Source: Solen grandis
Taxonomy: Eukaryota > Mollusca > Bivalvia > Adapedonta > Solenidae
Reading direction: 5' to 3'
DNA length: 64,000 nucleotides
Assembly: GCA_021229015.1 (NCBI GenBank)
Contig: CM037788.1
Span: forward strand, 49,973,040-50,037,039
Shown: positions 1-12,159 of the stretch, piece by piece
Numbering within the stretch: position 1 is the first letter of the stretch
Layout: each line of letters starts with the position of its first letter
The notes under the pieces: model-generated
Databases searched by the model: none
Told to the model about the DNA's origin: nothing
Seen by the model: only the letters and a program-made list of their open reading frames with translations
Made by a program: the position numbers and the translations under genes

Positions 1-272
1 AGTTTTTTTCTGTTAGTGGGTGAGTAATTGCCAGTATATCTTAACAAGTTTGTTCGTTAAATGATGTTCAAATAATTTTGCAAAAATGAAGCTGATACAT
101 ATTGTTAAATATGTCGCAATAAACAATTAAAAACATTGACATTTAATATTTTCACATGGGTCAAATGCACCTGCTTATTGAGAATGCGTGAGTAGATATC
201 CACCGGATCATGGATCAGTCAGATAGAGACTACCGGTGATACCAGCAGTGAGTGAGTTCGCAGTCACTAGTA

Positions 273-357
273 ATGAAGTTCTACATCAGGCGGTTAAAAT
301 ATCTGGTTATAATAACCGTGTTTTTTATTGTTTTAAAAAATATTCATGTGTTACATG
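273..357 (+). CDS. Carbohydrate sulfotransferase, coding exon 1 (membrane anchor)
   Basis: This exon encodes 28 residues starting MKFYIRRLKYLVIITVFF: a short basic tail followed by a hydrophobic stretch (about residues 10-24). That is the signal anchor of a type II Golgi membrane protein, as expected for this sulfotransferase family. The ATG at 273 is the first in frame after a TGA at 249-251. The exon ends at a consensus donor (G|GTGAGT) after the first base of a codon. The next coding exon starts with the two bases needed to complete it (G+AA, Glu29). It is too short to stand out alone; the call rests on the topology and the phase agreement. cDNA would settle the 5' end; no promoter motif was identified. 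Confidence 0.72.
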
Positions 358-699
358 GTGAGTGTCATTTTTCTTAATAAATCGTTCTCATATCTATAAC
401 AGCATTATTTTTCTGACTTTGAATATTCAGAGATGCTTTTAGTGACGTTCCAATTATCAATGTGACAAGTTAGCACGTTGCTTGGTGTTAAATGTTAAAA
501 TTAATAACAAATTGTCACACTAAACATAATCTTTACTTCATTACAATTTGTCAATTAGCTCCCCTGAGCACAACTTGCTCAAAGATCGACGAATGTCAGA
601 CATATGTCGCTCGTTGTCCTTCGTCGTCATTTTAATTCAAAACGACATCTCTTAAATTACGGGGTGAATATTTATGAAACTTGAATGCTTCTTTTGTTG

Positions 700-1080
700 C
701 GCCCTATCAAATTTGTCGAAAAAAATACTTCATGCAGAAATCTGGTTGCCAGGGCAACCGAATGAGGAATAAATATAACAACATAAACAATCTTCTTGTT
801 AAAAAGTACTAGTTAGATTTCAAAGTTTTTCGACACAAATCCTCCTCAGCGGATTCTCTACCAAGATTTTTTTTAAAATCATCTGGATCTGTTGATGAAG
901 GTGGTCGCCAGGGGACGGAGCCCTTTTTCCTTATATTTATATAGTACATACTTGAAAAATCCTCTGGTCCAAAAGCACCAACTAAATTTCAAAGTGTTTT
1001 GGCATAGACTCTCTACCAATATAGTAAAAATGATATGGATCCTTGAAAACATGGCCGCAAAGGACCCTCACTAAAATATT
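700..1080 (+). repeat. Decayed bivalve-type interspersed repeat
   Basis: Two related sub-units are visible, each with 'ttgcc/gtcgccaggg', 'agtac', 'atttcaaagt' and 'tctaccaa'. The same phrases recur at 42700-43380, including 'gccgccaaggggcagagccc' and 'tctaccaag'. The open frame at 892-1074 is part of this repeat and is not a gene. Lies in intron 1 of the sulfotransferase gene. Confidence 0.6.
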
Positions 1081-2915
1081 GAAAAAAAAAATCTAATTTT
1101 CAAAAATAATTATATTTAGATACTTTAATGCTCCTAACTTTATTTTTGTCCAGTCTTCATGATATTTTCACAGGCTATGTACAAGATGAAGATCTGGTAT
1201 GAAGATATTAACATGATTTCATAATTAATGTATCATAATTCGTAAGTTTATGTTTAAAAGGACTTCACAATTAAAAAAATAAAATGTCTAGGTCATATTG
1301 CAAATATTTTTTTTTTTTTTTTTTTATATTTAGACCCTTAAAACTCCAAAACTAGAAATATTTCATCGAGAGAATGTATAATAGACCAGGTTATAGATTC
1401 ATTGAATGGCTTTTCCAGCGGTGTTTAGATTTTGAAGATCGGGTTTAATTTTTTTTATTTTTTTTTACGCCTGTTAAAAGTTTGACCCTTCGTTGATCAA
1501 TTGCATATATTTTTTATTCTTCAAATTATGATATTTATTAAAATCATGTTAATATCTTCATACATTAACTTTTTAAAAGATACTGGATATTCGAATGTAA
1601 CAACTTGGACGATATCATGTTAAGTAGTGTATAAGTCTAATACTACATAATTGTAATGTAGTAGCCAGCGGTGTGTTCTATAAAATATTCATACCTTGCG
1701 ACAAAATATTTGTAAATTAAAATTTGGAAAAAACCTTTCCAAATTAATTAAAAATTAAAACGAAACTTTGTTGGGTACATTCTAGAATGTTAGTTCTTTG
1801 AGATTTTAAGAAATCCACAGCTTTTTAGAGAACTTTCAAGTGTTTATTGTTAACCAGACAGATATCAAGTTCTTGCAACTTTATGGCGTGCCGTAGCCAT
1901 TTAGGGGAGTCAAACCACGATGGTTGTACATTTCGTTTTTTTTTCTTCCACTAACTTGACCAACATTGAACGACAACATATTTTATCGACAATGCATCGC
2001 ATTATAAGTGGATACGACTTACGGAATTTTGTCACAAAATGCATTGATCAGAAGATCGAGGATTCAAGTTACCATGATTGTTGAATAGCGTTTGCCAGAT
2101 GGCACAAGCTCATGTGTTTACTTTTTTTCACCCCCCCCCCCCCAAAAAAAAAAAAAAGGTTTGTAAATGCCCATTTACACAATAGACTTGAAATCGTAAA
2201 TAGACGTACAAAAGGGAAGTAATAAAATAACAGAATAAGCAGTATAGCCTCTTGTTGATTTAGGGAGGGAATATCTTATGGAAAATGTAATAATGTTGAG
2301 TCAACCATTACAAATTAACAAATTTATAAAACTTATTAAGGAAGAATATAATCAATGTCATTGATGTGGTTTGAAGGAATCGCGTTTCCAAGTGATGTTG
2401 GAATGAAGAATTGTATTGTCAAAGTGAAAAGGGATTCAGCCACATTTCTCATCCCAACTCCTTGAAAGAAGTTTATATTTTTGCTCATCTGTCGAAACTC
2501 TCTGCTCAGCAAAAACATCAACGCAAGGTGGTTGATTTATATCTTCCCACAGTAAGAAGTTTATGAACATCATTCGGACCTACTATTATACCAACGATAA
2601 AGTCTCTCTTCCGGGGAAAAATAGAATACTTACCTATCTTGAAACACTTATAATTTTCTGTACGCACTAGCGGACGCCTGGATAAACGTTTGATCATCGT
2701 CGAAGAGAAAATGAATAATTTCCTGCTTGTACAAACCACCTGATCTTTGTTGCGGCTCTTTTTTCTCGGCATAACGTCGTGAAAATTAAGTTGCCTTCGA
2801 TAAAAATGCGTATTTGCACACATTGAGAGCAGGTTCATAAATGAAAATGTCTCGAAAACTAATTTAAAGCGTTTCATAGACGAGAAGTGGATAATGTGTG
2901 GGACGCAATTTGGGG
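1081..2915. other. Intron sequence without recognisable gene
   Basis: AT-rich intron 1 sequence with A/T homopolymers (1303-1325) and an adjacent C-run and A-run (about 2131-2157). An open minus-strand frame at 2634-2772 with good splice context is discussed under findings; nothing else is supported. Confidence 0.5.
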
Positions 2916-3776
2916 TCCAACGCACTTTGGGGTCTGACATCAGAATTGGACCCCAAAATGTGTTGAATTGTTGCACCACAAAATCAGTTAGAAGCAAATC
3001 CAACGCACTTTTGGGGTCAGACCTTTTTTAGGGAATAGCATGAATTTGAATAAAGGCTTTTTTTGCCAGATTATCTTTTAGTTTGCTAAAGTAAAATGAT
3101 TAAAGGAGTGATATGGAATGCAATAGTGGGACCTTTTTTAATTGGACATTAATTAAAAAAACAAAAACAATTGCTTCTCTTTCAGCACCTCGGTGTTATT
3201 TTCCTAGACCATATTACTATATATATTGAATCTGACCTCATCTATGCACACCACAAGTTGGTGTTATTCCACTTCCTAAAACGTTTTTACCTCCATCATC
3301 ACCATCAGCATCACTACTTTGATCACCAGTATCATTTTGAAGAACTGTTTGCATCTCTTGTTGAACAAAGACTTAAATACCATTTTATTCGTGAATTTAG
3401 GCGGAGATTGAGTGATTTATGGCTAATTTAATGAACATATTTATGGTTTCAGCCATGTTTTACACACAGTGTTATCAATTTCAATAAGTTTAGAAGTTAA
3501 GATTCAGTTTAGAATGTATACCTCACCACGTTTATATATATATAACTGAGATTTTATTGAAATCTAAGCCAAATTTGAATAAAAAGGCTAAAATGTGACT
3601 TTTTGAACCCTCAATATTTCGCAAACATACTATTTATCGTGTCGTGTTTAAGATACAGGAATCATTTTCTTTAAAATTCTACGTAAGATAAATGAGAACT
3701 TAGAAAAATACAAAATTAGAATCAGTGAACGCACTTTGATGTCAGACCCCAAAGTGAGTTGAACCCCAAAGTGCGC
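2916..3776. repeat. Possible miniature element with inverted ends (CAACGCACTTTGGGGT)
   Basis: Near 2919 the sequence reads 'caacgcactttggggtctga'; near 3733 the opposite orientation appears as 'gtcagaccccaaagtgagtt', followed by 'gaaccccaaagtgcgc'. A further direct copy lies near 3001. These mirror-image ends about 0.85 kb apart suggest a degraded inverted-repeat element. No target duplication was identified, so the limits are approximate. Confidence 0.4.
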
Positions 3777-4204
3777 ACCTACAATGCTGTATGGTCGAAG
3801 TGAAATCGCATGGGAACGCCATGGTCGCAGAAGAGTGGTCGTAAACACCCCATAACGCAGTTAGGTCGCCAAAGATTGCCGTTCGGGTGCTGAAGGATCG
3901 CAGTGTAAACTCAATAAAAGAATACGCTATAATGTCGTAGTGGGAACTCATTGAACACGCACAGGACGCAAACACTAGGACGTCGGTGTGACGGAGTAGT
4001 GAAATTTGGGTATTTTTAAAAGATATATATATATTTGGCGTTCTTAATGCGACTATTGGCGTTTTCCGAAGAAAGGGGGCTATTTATATCGCAGTAAGGA
4101 AGCCAGGGGGTAAAACTAATGATTACAGCGTTAAAACCTGGATAACAAATTCGCTGTACAAAATTCATCGCCTTGTAGTTACTTCTTATGGTCATATTTG
4201 TGTC

Positions 4205-4329
4205 TTTACAGTAGAGTGGTTATAAGTGAAATTGTTTACAGTAGAGTGGTTAAGAGTGAAATTATTTACAGTAGAGTGGTTAAGAGTGAAATTGTTTACA
4301 ATAGAGTGGTTAAGAGTGAAATTGTTTAA
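4205..4329 (+). repeat. 31-bp tandem repeat, about 4 copies
   Basis: Units of the form 'tttacagtagagtggttaag' + 'agtgaaattg' repeat with a period near 31 bp and few mismatches. Intronic minisatellite. Confidence 0.9.
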
Positions 4330-6099
4330 TGCATTTTTTTCGGCCGTTAGGCCGTTTATATTCACCCTGACTTCCTGTGAAACACACAGTAATGAAGCGG
4401 AATAAAATTAGGCTTATACTTTGCTAAATTCCCATTGGTCATTGTAAAATAAGTCAATAGAAAAAAAAGGAGTTAACGGTAACGAGTTCATAGATCTCTG
4501 TTTGTTTTAAAAGTTGAAGTTTTTTTCCCCTGCGAAAGATTTGTCCCGAATAGTAAGACAGTGCACCCTTTTAAGGTAAACTGGAAGAGTACAACGCTAA
4601 AAAATAGGAAACACATAGATTTCGGAATTGATCGTTCGACCCAGACAGATCCTATATTCAACAAAAACGTAACATCCGGTTTCGTTTTGTAGCCCGCTAA
4701 ACGAAGTCTAATGCGCAGATGTTTTAAGGCTGTAAGTGTCTACCAAGATTGTACAAATTATTTGGATCCGTGGTATTTCGAAGAGCTGCACCGGCACAGG
4801 AATTAAACAACTATAAAACCAACAACAAAATCTATTACATGTTAAACCATTCAGACACTAATCTTCAAGCTGCTTACCACGGCCGAGTATCTTTTTTAAA
4901 GATATTTCTTGTTTGTTTTCTTTTTTGAATAAAATACAGTTTTGTTCAGACGCCCTTTGATGTTTATGCCAATGCTTTTTTTACGGCGTAAGCTGTATAA
5001 AATGGATGTTGTCCTATTTATTTAACCAGTCTAATATCGGTTAACAACCGAAGAGTTCGGAAAAGCACTCGTTTCATTGGTGTGCGTAAATTATTTTAGG
5101 ATATTCCATCATAAAATGTGAAATTCAGGGTGCATATCTTTCTGCATGATTGTCAAATGGCAAATAACGACTTAATCTACCTTTGTAAGCATAAAAAACA
5201 TCCAGCTGAAAAATGCAAAACTGAGTTGCAAAGGTAAACAGTTGTGAAGCTTTAGAAAACGTAGTTAACACTGGAAGTGGAGTAGCTAACACAAGCTATT
5301 TATAGTAACAGTCTCCGTTAAGTTCTCGTCTGCTAAACTAAGGGCCCCGAGATCGAATTACACTGACCCAACTTTTTTTTCGCTTATATTGCATGTTTTC
5401 CCCTTTTCACTGGCTAGTATATTACATCTCCTAAATTTAGCGACAAATACGTTACCTAGCATTATTTTAAAATCACAGACAATTTAAAACTTGCCAGCAT
5501 TATTATATTGAATAAATTGTAGTGTAATACATTTACTTTCTTTAACTTTCATATCTTTGTTGTTTTTTTCTTACGCCGATACCTTTTTTAAAGATATTTC
5601 TTGTTTCGATTTCCCTTATAAATTAAAAGCCTAATGGGTGACGCAACAAGCCGATGCTTAATGCAATTTTATGAAGTTATGATAAAAACGTAATTAATGA
5701 ACTTTCTTTTGGCAAATTTGAGTTGATCCTCACCTAAAGCAAACTCGAAAAACAGAACAAAAGCATATTTATTGAAAAATTCACAGCTCATTGACATAAA
5801 CATAGATATGCAATATGCATGAACAATGTCATAGAAAATAAATAGATGTTACAAACAATGTTATCTCATATACATTTTCCATGTGAGAATGTTTTGAAAC
5901 AAATGCTTGTTTACTTGATATTTTTAATTAATATCGTTTGTATTAAACTTTATTAATTTCTTTTGTACGAAAAACTTTTATACAATAAATAGTAAATTTC
6001 ACCAAAAGTGAAACATTTGATGCTTTCATAAACTCTATGAATTTTGCAATGCTATGGAACGTATAATAGGTCTGTGAAATGTATTTTTTAAAGTTTGAT
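4330..6099. other. Gene-free intron stretch
   Basis: AT-rich intron 1 sequence with no long open frame. 'cttttttaaagatatttctt' occurs twice (about 4890 and 5583), so some interspersed repeat is probably present. Nothing else is supported. Confidence 0.5.
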
Positions 6100-6107
6100 T
6101 GTATTGG

Positions 6108-6285
6108 ACAAATTAAATGAATGTATTGGACAAATTAAATGAATGTATTGGACAAATTAAATGAATGTATTAAATGAATGTATTGGACAAATTAAATGAA
6201 TGTATTGGAAAAATTAAATGAATGTATTGGACAAATTAAATGAATGTTTTGGACAAATTAAATGAATGTATAGGAAAAATTAAAA
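6108..6285 (+). repeat. 22-bp tandem repeat, about 8 copies
   Basis: Repeats of 'tgtattggacaaattaaatg' with a period near 22 bp and one shortened unit ('tgtattaaatgaa'). Simple intronic minisatellite, followed by a C-run/A-run at about 6319-6345. Confidence 0.93.
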
Positions 6286-6399
6286 TCAATCAAGAGCTAT
6301 CACTGAAGATGATGAATCCCCCCCCCCCCCCGCAAAAAAAAAAAAATAAATAAATAAAAAAAAAATGGAGATTAAAAATAAAAACACACCAAAACCAGG

Positions 6400-7900
6400 T
6401 AGATCCCTGAGACACATGCACATGTATAGCGGACAAATAATACTCAGTAAATGTGAAAAATGGCACTAACTCAGCTAGTATTCAGCTGATCATGACATGC
6501 CAAGGATATGTGCAACTGGCGTTGTTACTATAAATGCTTTGAAGTTAATTCAAATTCGGAACAGTAGTAGCTGAAACATAGAGAAGATAAAACATAATCA
6601 AGAAATATTTCAATGTGGGGGGGGGGGGGGGGGGGGGCATTCATTCTCAATGAAAAGTCAAGCAAGCCTGACATGCCTACAATATGAGCAAATGAGTTAA
6701 ATCGAAGTTCGTCCAAAGGTAACCAAAGAAATACAGTATAACAAAAGGTCATAACTAATCTAAAATTAAACCGATCAGGACGTGCAATCGGTTTGCGTAA
6801 CTAGGCTTGGTACTTATTAATGTAGTGAAGTTAAATCAAAATCCAACCAAATGTAGAAGATTTATTGCACGGACAAATATATATTTAATAAATATATTAA
6901 CAAGGGCAATTACTCTTTTAAAATTAAGCCGACCATGATGTGCCAACGATATGCGCAACTAGGCTTTTTACTTCGTTTCTGGCGGTATGATCAGCAATTA
7001 CACACCTGGCTCCATTGGTCTATAAGTCACTTGTTGAGGCATACAAACATATGCTAATTTAAACAGTAAACATCACATGTAAATATGAAAGATAAGATGA
7101 ACAAGTGTCATAAAATGACTCAAATCCAGGATTTCAATCTCCTACCGACAATGATTTTTATATCCACTTTACGTGCTCAGATAAGGTATAAGAATCTATT
7201 TTTAGTAACAGTGGCCTTCACTTTGACTCAACTAACTATACTTTTTCTCATTATAAGCTACCTATATGTCAAATTCCATGTACTATCTCATTCCTTACCG
7301 AAATTATTGTCTGAAAACTTCACAATAAATGTGCAATATAAACAAAATGGCATAACTCAGCCAAAAATAATCGAATCCCTTAATTCCCGAATCGTATGCA
7401 CTGGGGCATTTGATAACAATCCTGGAAAGAACAGGTCAAATTCCATAGAGTAATGTAGGATGAGTTGCGCTCGTTAGATATTTTGGACAAAATTAAAAAA
7501 GGGTCATAACTCTGCCAAAAATAATTGAATCACAAATTCCCAACAATATGCGCTGGAGCACTTGATGACAATAATCTTTTGAAAGTTTGGTCAAGATCTG
7601 AACTGAAGGAAAAGAAAGAGGCATTGCTCTACTAAAAATGTCTGAATCCCAAATCCCGACAATATGCGCCAGGGATTCTTGATGACAATAATCCCGTGAA
7701 AGTTTCATTGAAATCCCTTGAGAAATGTAGGAGTTGCGCCCGGATGATATTTTGGACAAAATTTAAAAAAAAAAGAGACATAACTCCTCAGAATATTATC
7801 GAATCGCAAGAAGCCGAAAATATACACTGGGACCCCTAAAGGCACATTATTCTCTCAAAAGTTTTCATAGTACAGAAAAGCAAAAAGTCTGTTACATATT
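6400..7900 (+). repeat. Decayed multi-unit interspersed repeat
   Basis: Successive degenerate units share 'cataactc', 'aatcccgacaatatgcgc', 'cttgatgacaataatc' and 'tattttggacaaaatt'. They start loosely at about 6440, 6760, 6920 and more clearly at 7340, 7500 and 7620. The open frame at 7085-7453 runs through these units and is not credible as a gene. A pure G-run lies at about 6617-6637. Confidence 0.6.
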
Positions 7901-8460
7901 GTGAAGAGCAGTCTGTACACACTCACTGACGTCAACATTACTACAATGCATTAATACGAAAGACCATTTTAATAAAGATCAATAAACTGATTACAAAAAT
8001 ACCTGATTTGCATATTCCGCACATCTTTGTCAATTATCTGACGTTTTCCATAGACCTTCCGGATGTCTCCGTTATCAAATCACGAGTACATAATTTGATG
8101 ACGTAGCATGTAATCAAATTTTGATTCAGCGACAGTTTTTCAAATTCAAATTATTTTCGGTTACAGATCGTCTTCGAAAACACTCGCCAGCAAAATGTAA
8201 ACAATGAAATATCCATACAAAATACTAAATGGTAATTGTATACATTAAATCACCTTAATTGAACTTTGCTCGCGGCTAGGGGTTGAAAGTGAATGTGAAC
8301 GTGTTATCAATAAGCAGTTAGGATCACGAATTTGTCACATTGAAAGTTGGAATGTCACAAAACATGTTTGAAACAAAAACAGAAGTTCAAATGGAAGATA
8401 GCATGTTGCAATTTTGTCACTGATTTTGTCACTAAGCAAATTTAAAGTTTTATCCTTTTT

Positions 8461-9365
8461 ATACGCCCATCTTAAGATGGGGCGTATTATGTGAACACTC
8501 ACGGCGGGCGGGCGTGGAACATTTGTTGTCCGGGCTCTAACTTCAATACCGTTTGCCCAATCCTTTTCAAACTTTCCACACATGTGCATGGCCATAATAT
8601 CTCGGATGAGTTCGATATCCAGCATTATCGCGTGAATGACTTAGAAGTTATGGCCCTTGACGTACACAAAATACTTGAAATTGTGATTGTCCGGGCTCTA
8701 ACTTCAATACCGTTTGCCCAATCCTTTTCAAACTTTCCACACATGTGCATGGCCATAATATCTCGGATGAGTTCGATATCCAGCATTATCGCGTGAATGA
8801 CTTAGAAGTTATGGCCCTTGACGTACACAAAATACTTGAAATTGTGATTGTCCGGGCTCTAACTTCAATACCGTTAGACCAGTCCTTTTCAAACTTTCCA
8901 CACATGTGCATGGCCATAAAATCTCGGATGAGTTCGATATTCAGCATTATTGCGTGAATGACTTAGAAGTTATGGCCCTTGATGTACACAAAATACTTGA
9001 TATTGTGATTGTCTGGGCTCTAACTTCAATATTGTTTGCCCAATCCTCTTCAAACTTTCCACACATGTGCATTGCCATAATATCTTGGTTGAGTTCGATA
9101 TCCAGCATTCTCATGTGAATGACTTTGAAGTTATGGCCCTTGATGTACACAACATACTTGAAAATTTGCTTGTCCCTAGTCCTTAGACCCTATGAGGTGT
9201 TGTCAGATCTTGCAGTTAATTAATAGAAATGTATCAACATTTTTTTTTATGATTAACATCATTAACTAATGGGATTTTGGAATTATTTTGCTTATTTATG
9301 GACAGTAGCTTGTTTCTCTGAGCTATTTCTGAGAGTCCCCATACCATGATGGGCGTATTTTGTGG
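8461..9365 (+). mobile_element. Inverted-end element with internal 161-bp tandem repeat
   Basis: The left end reads 'tatacgcccatcttaagatg' and the right end 'gatgggcgtatttt', giving inverted termini around TACGCCCATC. Between them, four copies of a 161-bp unit run from about 8530 to 9170, each starting near 'ccgggctctaacttcaatac'. The first copies are nearly identical and later ones diverge. No transposase is visible, so this looks like a non-autonomous element whose core was amplified. The open frames inside it simply follow the repeat. Confidence 0.7.
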
Positions 9366-9587
9366 CAGTCCTGACCCTTGTTCGTTAATCATTTTCAACC
9401 ATAATTCTGAAATATTTATAGAAGGGGCTTGAAAATCGAGTTGTTTGCTGATTTTCGAAATAGCCCAAAATTATATGTACGTATAATGTTTCTATAAATG
9501 GCCTCAATTACAACATTCGAGGGAGAATAAGATATCATCATAACTTTTAAATGTGGAAAATAATATGAAGTTTATATCTCATTCAAG

Positions 9588-9730
9588 AACCTCGTCTGAA
9601 TACCAAACTGGAAAAAAATGTGTCCGAATCTGGCTTCAATAGTTTACTGGATCAGGGATCTATGTCTGTGCGTGGACCAGTTGTTGGGAATGACAGTGCA
9701 GTGAATGCTCTACAGCAAGTGTGCGTCAAG
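9588..9730 (+). CDS. Carbohydrate sulfotransferase, coding exon 2 (stem region)
   Basis: The exon is open throughout between an acceptor (TTCAAG|AA) and a donor (AAG|GTAATT). It encodes residues 29-76, a hydrophilic, low-complexity stretch beginning PRLNTKLEKNVSE and ending QQVCVK. This fits the lumenal stem between the membrane anchor and the catalytic domain of a Golgi type II enzyme, a part that is poorly conserved in the family. It enters at phase 1 and leaves at phase 0, matching exon 1 behind and exon 3 ahead. I infer it from frame, splice sites and position; the stem has no diagnostic motif. Confidence 0.68.
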
Positions 9731-10649
9731 GTAATTGTCATATACACGTGCAAATGAAATTATAACTAAGTTACATCATTTTGTCATAAATGAAACTTTT
9801 CTTAAACATAGATATTTGCATACATTATGTTATACACTTTCACTTTCAACGTGTCGTACAATGGCTGTACAGAACTGCTCTTTGTCTCCATACATTTTAA
9901 TCATCAGATGATAAAGTCCGAGTGTGCTTGACAAACTTTCCTCAAGATCCCCCAACCCTCTCTCTCTCTCCGGCTGGTCAAGTACTAACACAGCAAATAG
10001 CAACTAAATAAAAACACAAAATAGTGGTAACTAGATACAAACAGTTGATCAAGACATAATGCAAATTCTAACAAGACCCGCAAGATTTCATTTATAAACA
10101 AAGAGGAAACTCACCAATACATTATTACGCAATAAGATACACCGGCTGTTACATTTCCCACCTCCGGATCGTAAACCGAGCGTCTACCACCCTTTCCGTT
10201 ACGTGCCGTTTATATACACAAATTTATCTTATGATTATCGATGAGATACTGAAATATAGCAGTGCTATAAAATTCATATCTAACTGTTGAAACTGTGAGT
10301 GATATAAAATTTTGGTTCCTGTACTGTACATTGAAATATACAACAAAGTAGAACGTGAAACGGATAAAGATTTCCATGACGTTACGGTTACGTCAAATAA
10401 GTCGACGTGATTTGGCGCCATTTTTGATAAAGTCTGACTAAACTTTATGTGTGTAACCTTTTTTTTTTTTTTTTCACTTTTTGCGAATTAAAACCTTGGG
10501 AACTTTCTATATTTTCATTCGTGGGGGTAAATACAATAGTAGTAAAAGCCTAATCGACACGCGTCTAGTAACCAAATGACACACGAATGACGCATATTAG
10601 TCCGGCAAATGCAGAGCTGTAAAGTACGAAATATTTGCGTGGATAGAAT

Positions 10650-10699
10650 CGAAATAATAAATATTTGCCTATATTTTATTGGCAAATATTTATTATTTC
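10650..10699. repeat. Perfect AT-rich inverted repeat
   Basis: 'gaaataataaatatttgcc' is followed after a short spacer by its exact complement 'ggcaaatatttattatttc', a 19-bp stem with a loop of about 10 bases. It sits in intron 2 of the sulfotransferase gene. It could be the core of a small fold-back element; no function is implied. Confidence 0.85.
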
Positions 10700-10862
10700 T
10701 TAAATAAACGTCAAGCTAGAATCCGATAATATTACAGACTCAAGCTTTCGGTGACACAGTAGTAAGTTAAATGTGAACTGACTAATTGCGAACAACCTAG
10801 CTTAAATAGTGAAGCAACTTCTGCAGTACAATTAAACAAAATAACCAAGAAACATCATTGTA

Positions 10863-10865
<3 letters not shown>

Positions 10866-10922
<57 letters not shown>
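10866..10922. repeat. (AT)n microsatellite
   Basis: An uninterrupted AT dinucleotide run of about 57 bases in intron 2, about 100 bp before the catalytic exon. Confidence 0.98.
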
Positions 10923-10926
<4 letters not shown>

Positions 10927-11028
10927 ATGAAAAAATTGGTATCACCATTGTAACATATGCCTAATCATAAAAATATTTTAAATGTGTGTTCTTATACATG
11001 CGTGTGCATTTTTATTTTCATGTTCAAG

Positions 11029-12159
11029 AACCCAGAAACTGAACAGAGTGCACGTGTAACCGGTACCGAACTAGCCGCGTCGTTACAGAAGACATGCTTA
11101 GATTACGACCCCATATACACGAGACGGATAAAAGCCTTTCACATTCACCGACCGAGCCATGTGATGCAGTGTCCAGTCATGAAGGTGGGCTCCACGTTCT
11201 GGAAGCGAGTTTTCTATATGGTGGCCACCGGAAACACTGAAAAATACCGGCATCCGTTTGACGTTCCGATCAAGGAGGTCTTGGGTTCAGATGGAAGTAA
11301 AACATATCTTAAAAGTTTAAGAGATGTTAACGTTAGTCTAGATAACAATGTGTTCTTATTCATGTTCGTTCGCAACCCTTATACCCGTCTTCTCTCTTTT
11401 TATATTGACAAAATCGTCGCCCCCAACCCAGTATATTGGAATATAATAGGGGTCACAGCTATCAAGGAGTACAGGAAGAGTAAGCACGGGAAAGTGGATG
11501 GAAAATTCAGTGGCCATACTGTTACTTTTCAAGAGTTAGTTCGATTGGTCGTTAATCAAGAAAGAAAAGCCAAAATTGACTGTCATATAGCTAGCGTCAA
11601 TTTTGAATGTAGGCCATGCAATCGAAATTATTCTTTTATCGGCAAGATGGAACATTTTAAAGATGACGCCAAGTTTGTTATGGGTATGATGGGTCTTGAA
11701 AAACATCTTAATATTTATCCTGAAATGTTTTCTTCCATTTACTCGGAGGATGCTGTGAACGACACCGTACACAGTACATTTAGCATGAAGAATCAAACGG
11801 TGAGATACATCTCATGGAAAAAAGCATTAAGTCGAGCATGGCTTAAGCTGCAACTCCGTGGCCTGGTTGGCATGGACAAGAAACTGCACGATATGCAAAA
11901 GGATTATGATAAATTATCGGAGACTGAGTTTCTGGAACTAGCTCTTCAGGCGCACAGGAAGTCAGATGTTGCCCAGTTAAAAGCACAGAAGGAAATGGTG
12001 CTACGAGAAGCATTTTCATCCCTACCAATTGAGTTGATACACGAATTTCGTAAAACATTTTCTAAAGATTTTCAGATGTTTGACTATGACGTCTGTCCGG
12101 AATTTATACGGGAAAGAAAAAAAGAAATTCAACTGTTCAATTTTACAAACTTAAATTAA
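11029..12159 (+). CDS. Carbohydrate sulfotransferase, catalytic exon (HNK-1/CHST8-14 type)
   Basis: This last exon carries the whole sulfotransferase domain (Sulfotransfer_2 family), residues 77-452 of the predicted protein, and ends at TAA. The family transfers sulfate from PAPS to sugars of glycosaminoglycans or glycoproteins in the Golgi lumen. Visible motifs: the 5'-phosphosulfate loop CPVMKVGSTFWKR (about 124-136); the 3'-phosphate motif FVRNPYTRLLSFY (about 189-201), with its Arg and Ser; and a downstream Cys-rich segment ending YSFIGKMEHF (about 277-286), typical of the family. Length is within the usual range. The frame stays open upstream to an ATG at 10957, but that stretch lacks family features and an acceptor (TTCAAG|AAC) sits at 11028, so I start the exon at 11029. 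The acceptor sugar cannot be told from sequence. No clear poly(A) signal was seen in the next 300 bp. Confidence 0.93.
   Translation, partial: NPETEQSARVTGTELAASLQKTCLDYDPIYTRRIKAFHIHRPSHVMQCPVMKVGSTFWKRVFYMVATGNTEKYRHPFDVPIKEVLGSDGSKTYLKSLRDVNVSLDNNVFLFMFVRNPYTRLLSFYIDKIVAPNPVYWNIIGVTAIKEYRKSKHGKVDGKFSGHTVTFQELVRLVVNQERKAKIDCHIASVNFECRPCNRNYSFIGKMEHFKDDAKFVMGMMGLEKHLNIYPEMFSSIYSEDAVNDTVHSTFSMKNQTVRYISWKKALSRAWLKLQLRGLVGMDKKLHDMQKDYDKLSETEFLELALQAHRKSDVAQLKAQKEMVLREAFSSLPIELIHEFRKTFSKDFQMFDYDVCPEFIRERKKEIQLFNFTNLN

Noticed and set aside
2518..3003. 161-residue minus-strand open frame taken as a whole
   Set aside because: Its first third lies in the CAACGCACTTTGGGGT inverted-repeat sequence and has no recognisable family; only the short 2634-2772 piece deserves a check.
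7085..7453. 122-residue open frame with hydrophobic segment
   Set aside because: It runs through degenerate units of an interspersed repeat and has no known domain.
8491..9118. Overlapping frames with repeated MHGHNISDEFDIQHY peptides
   Set aside because: They follow the 161-bp tandem repeat inside an inverted-end element.
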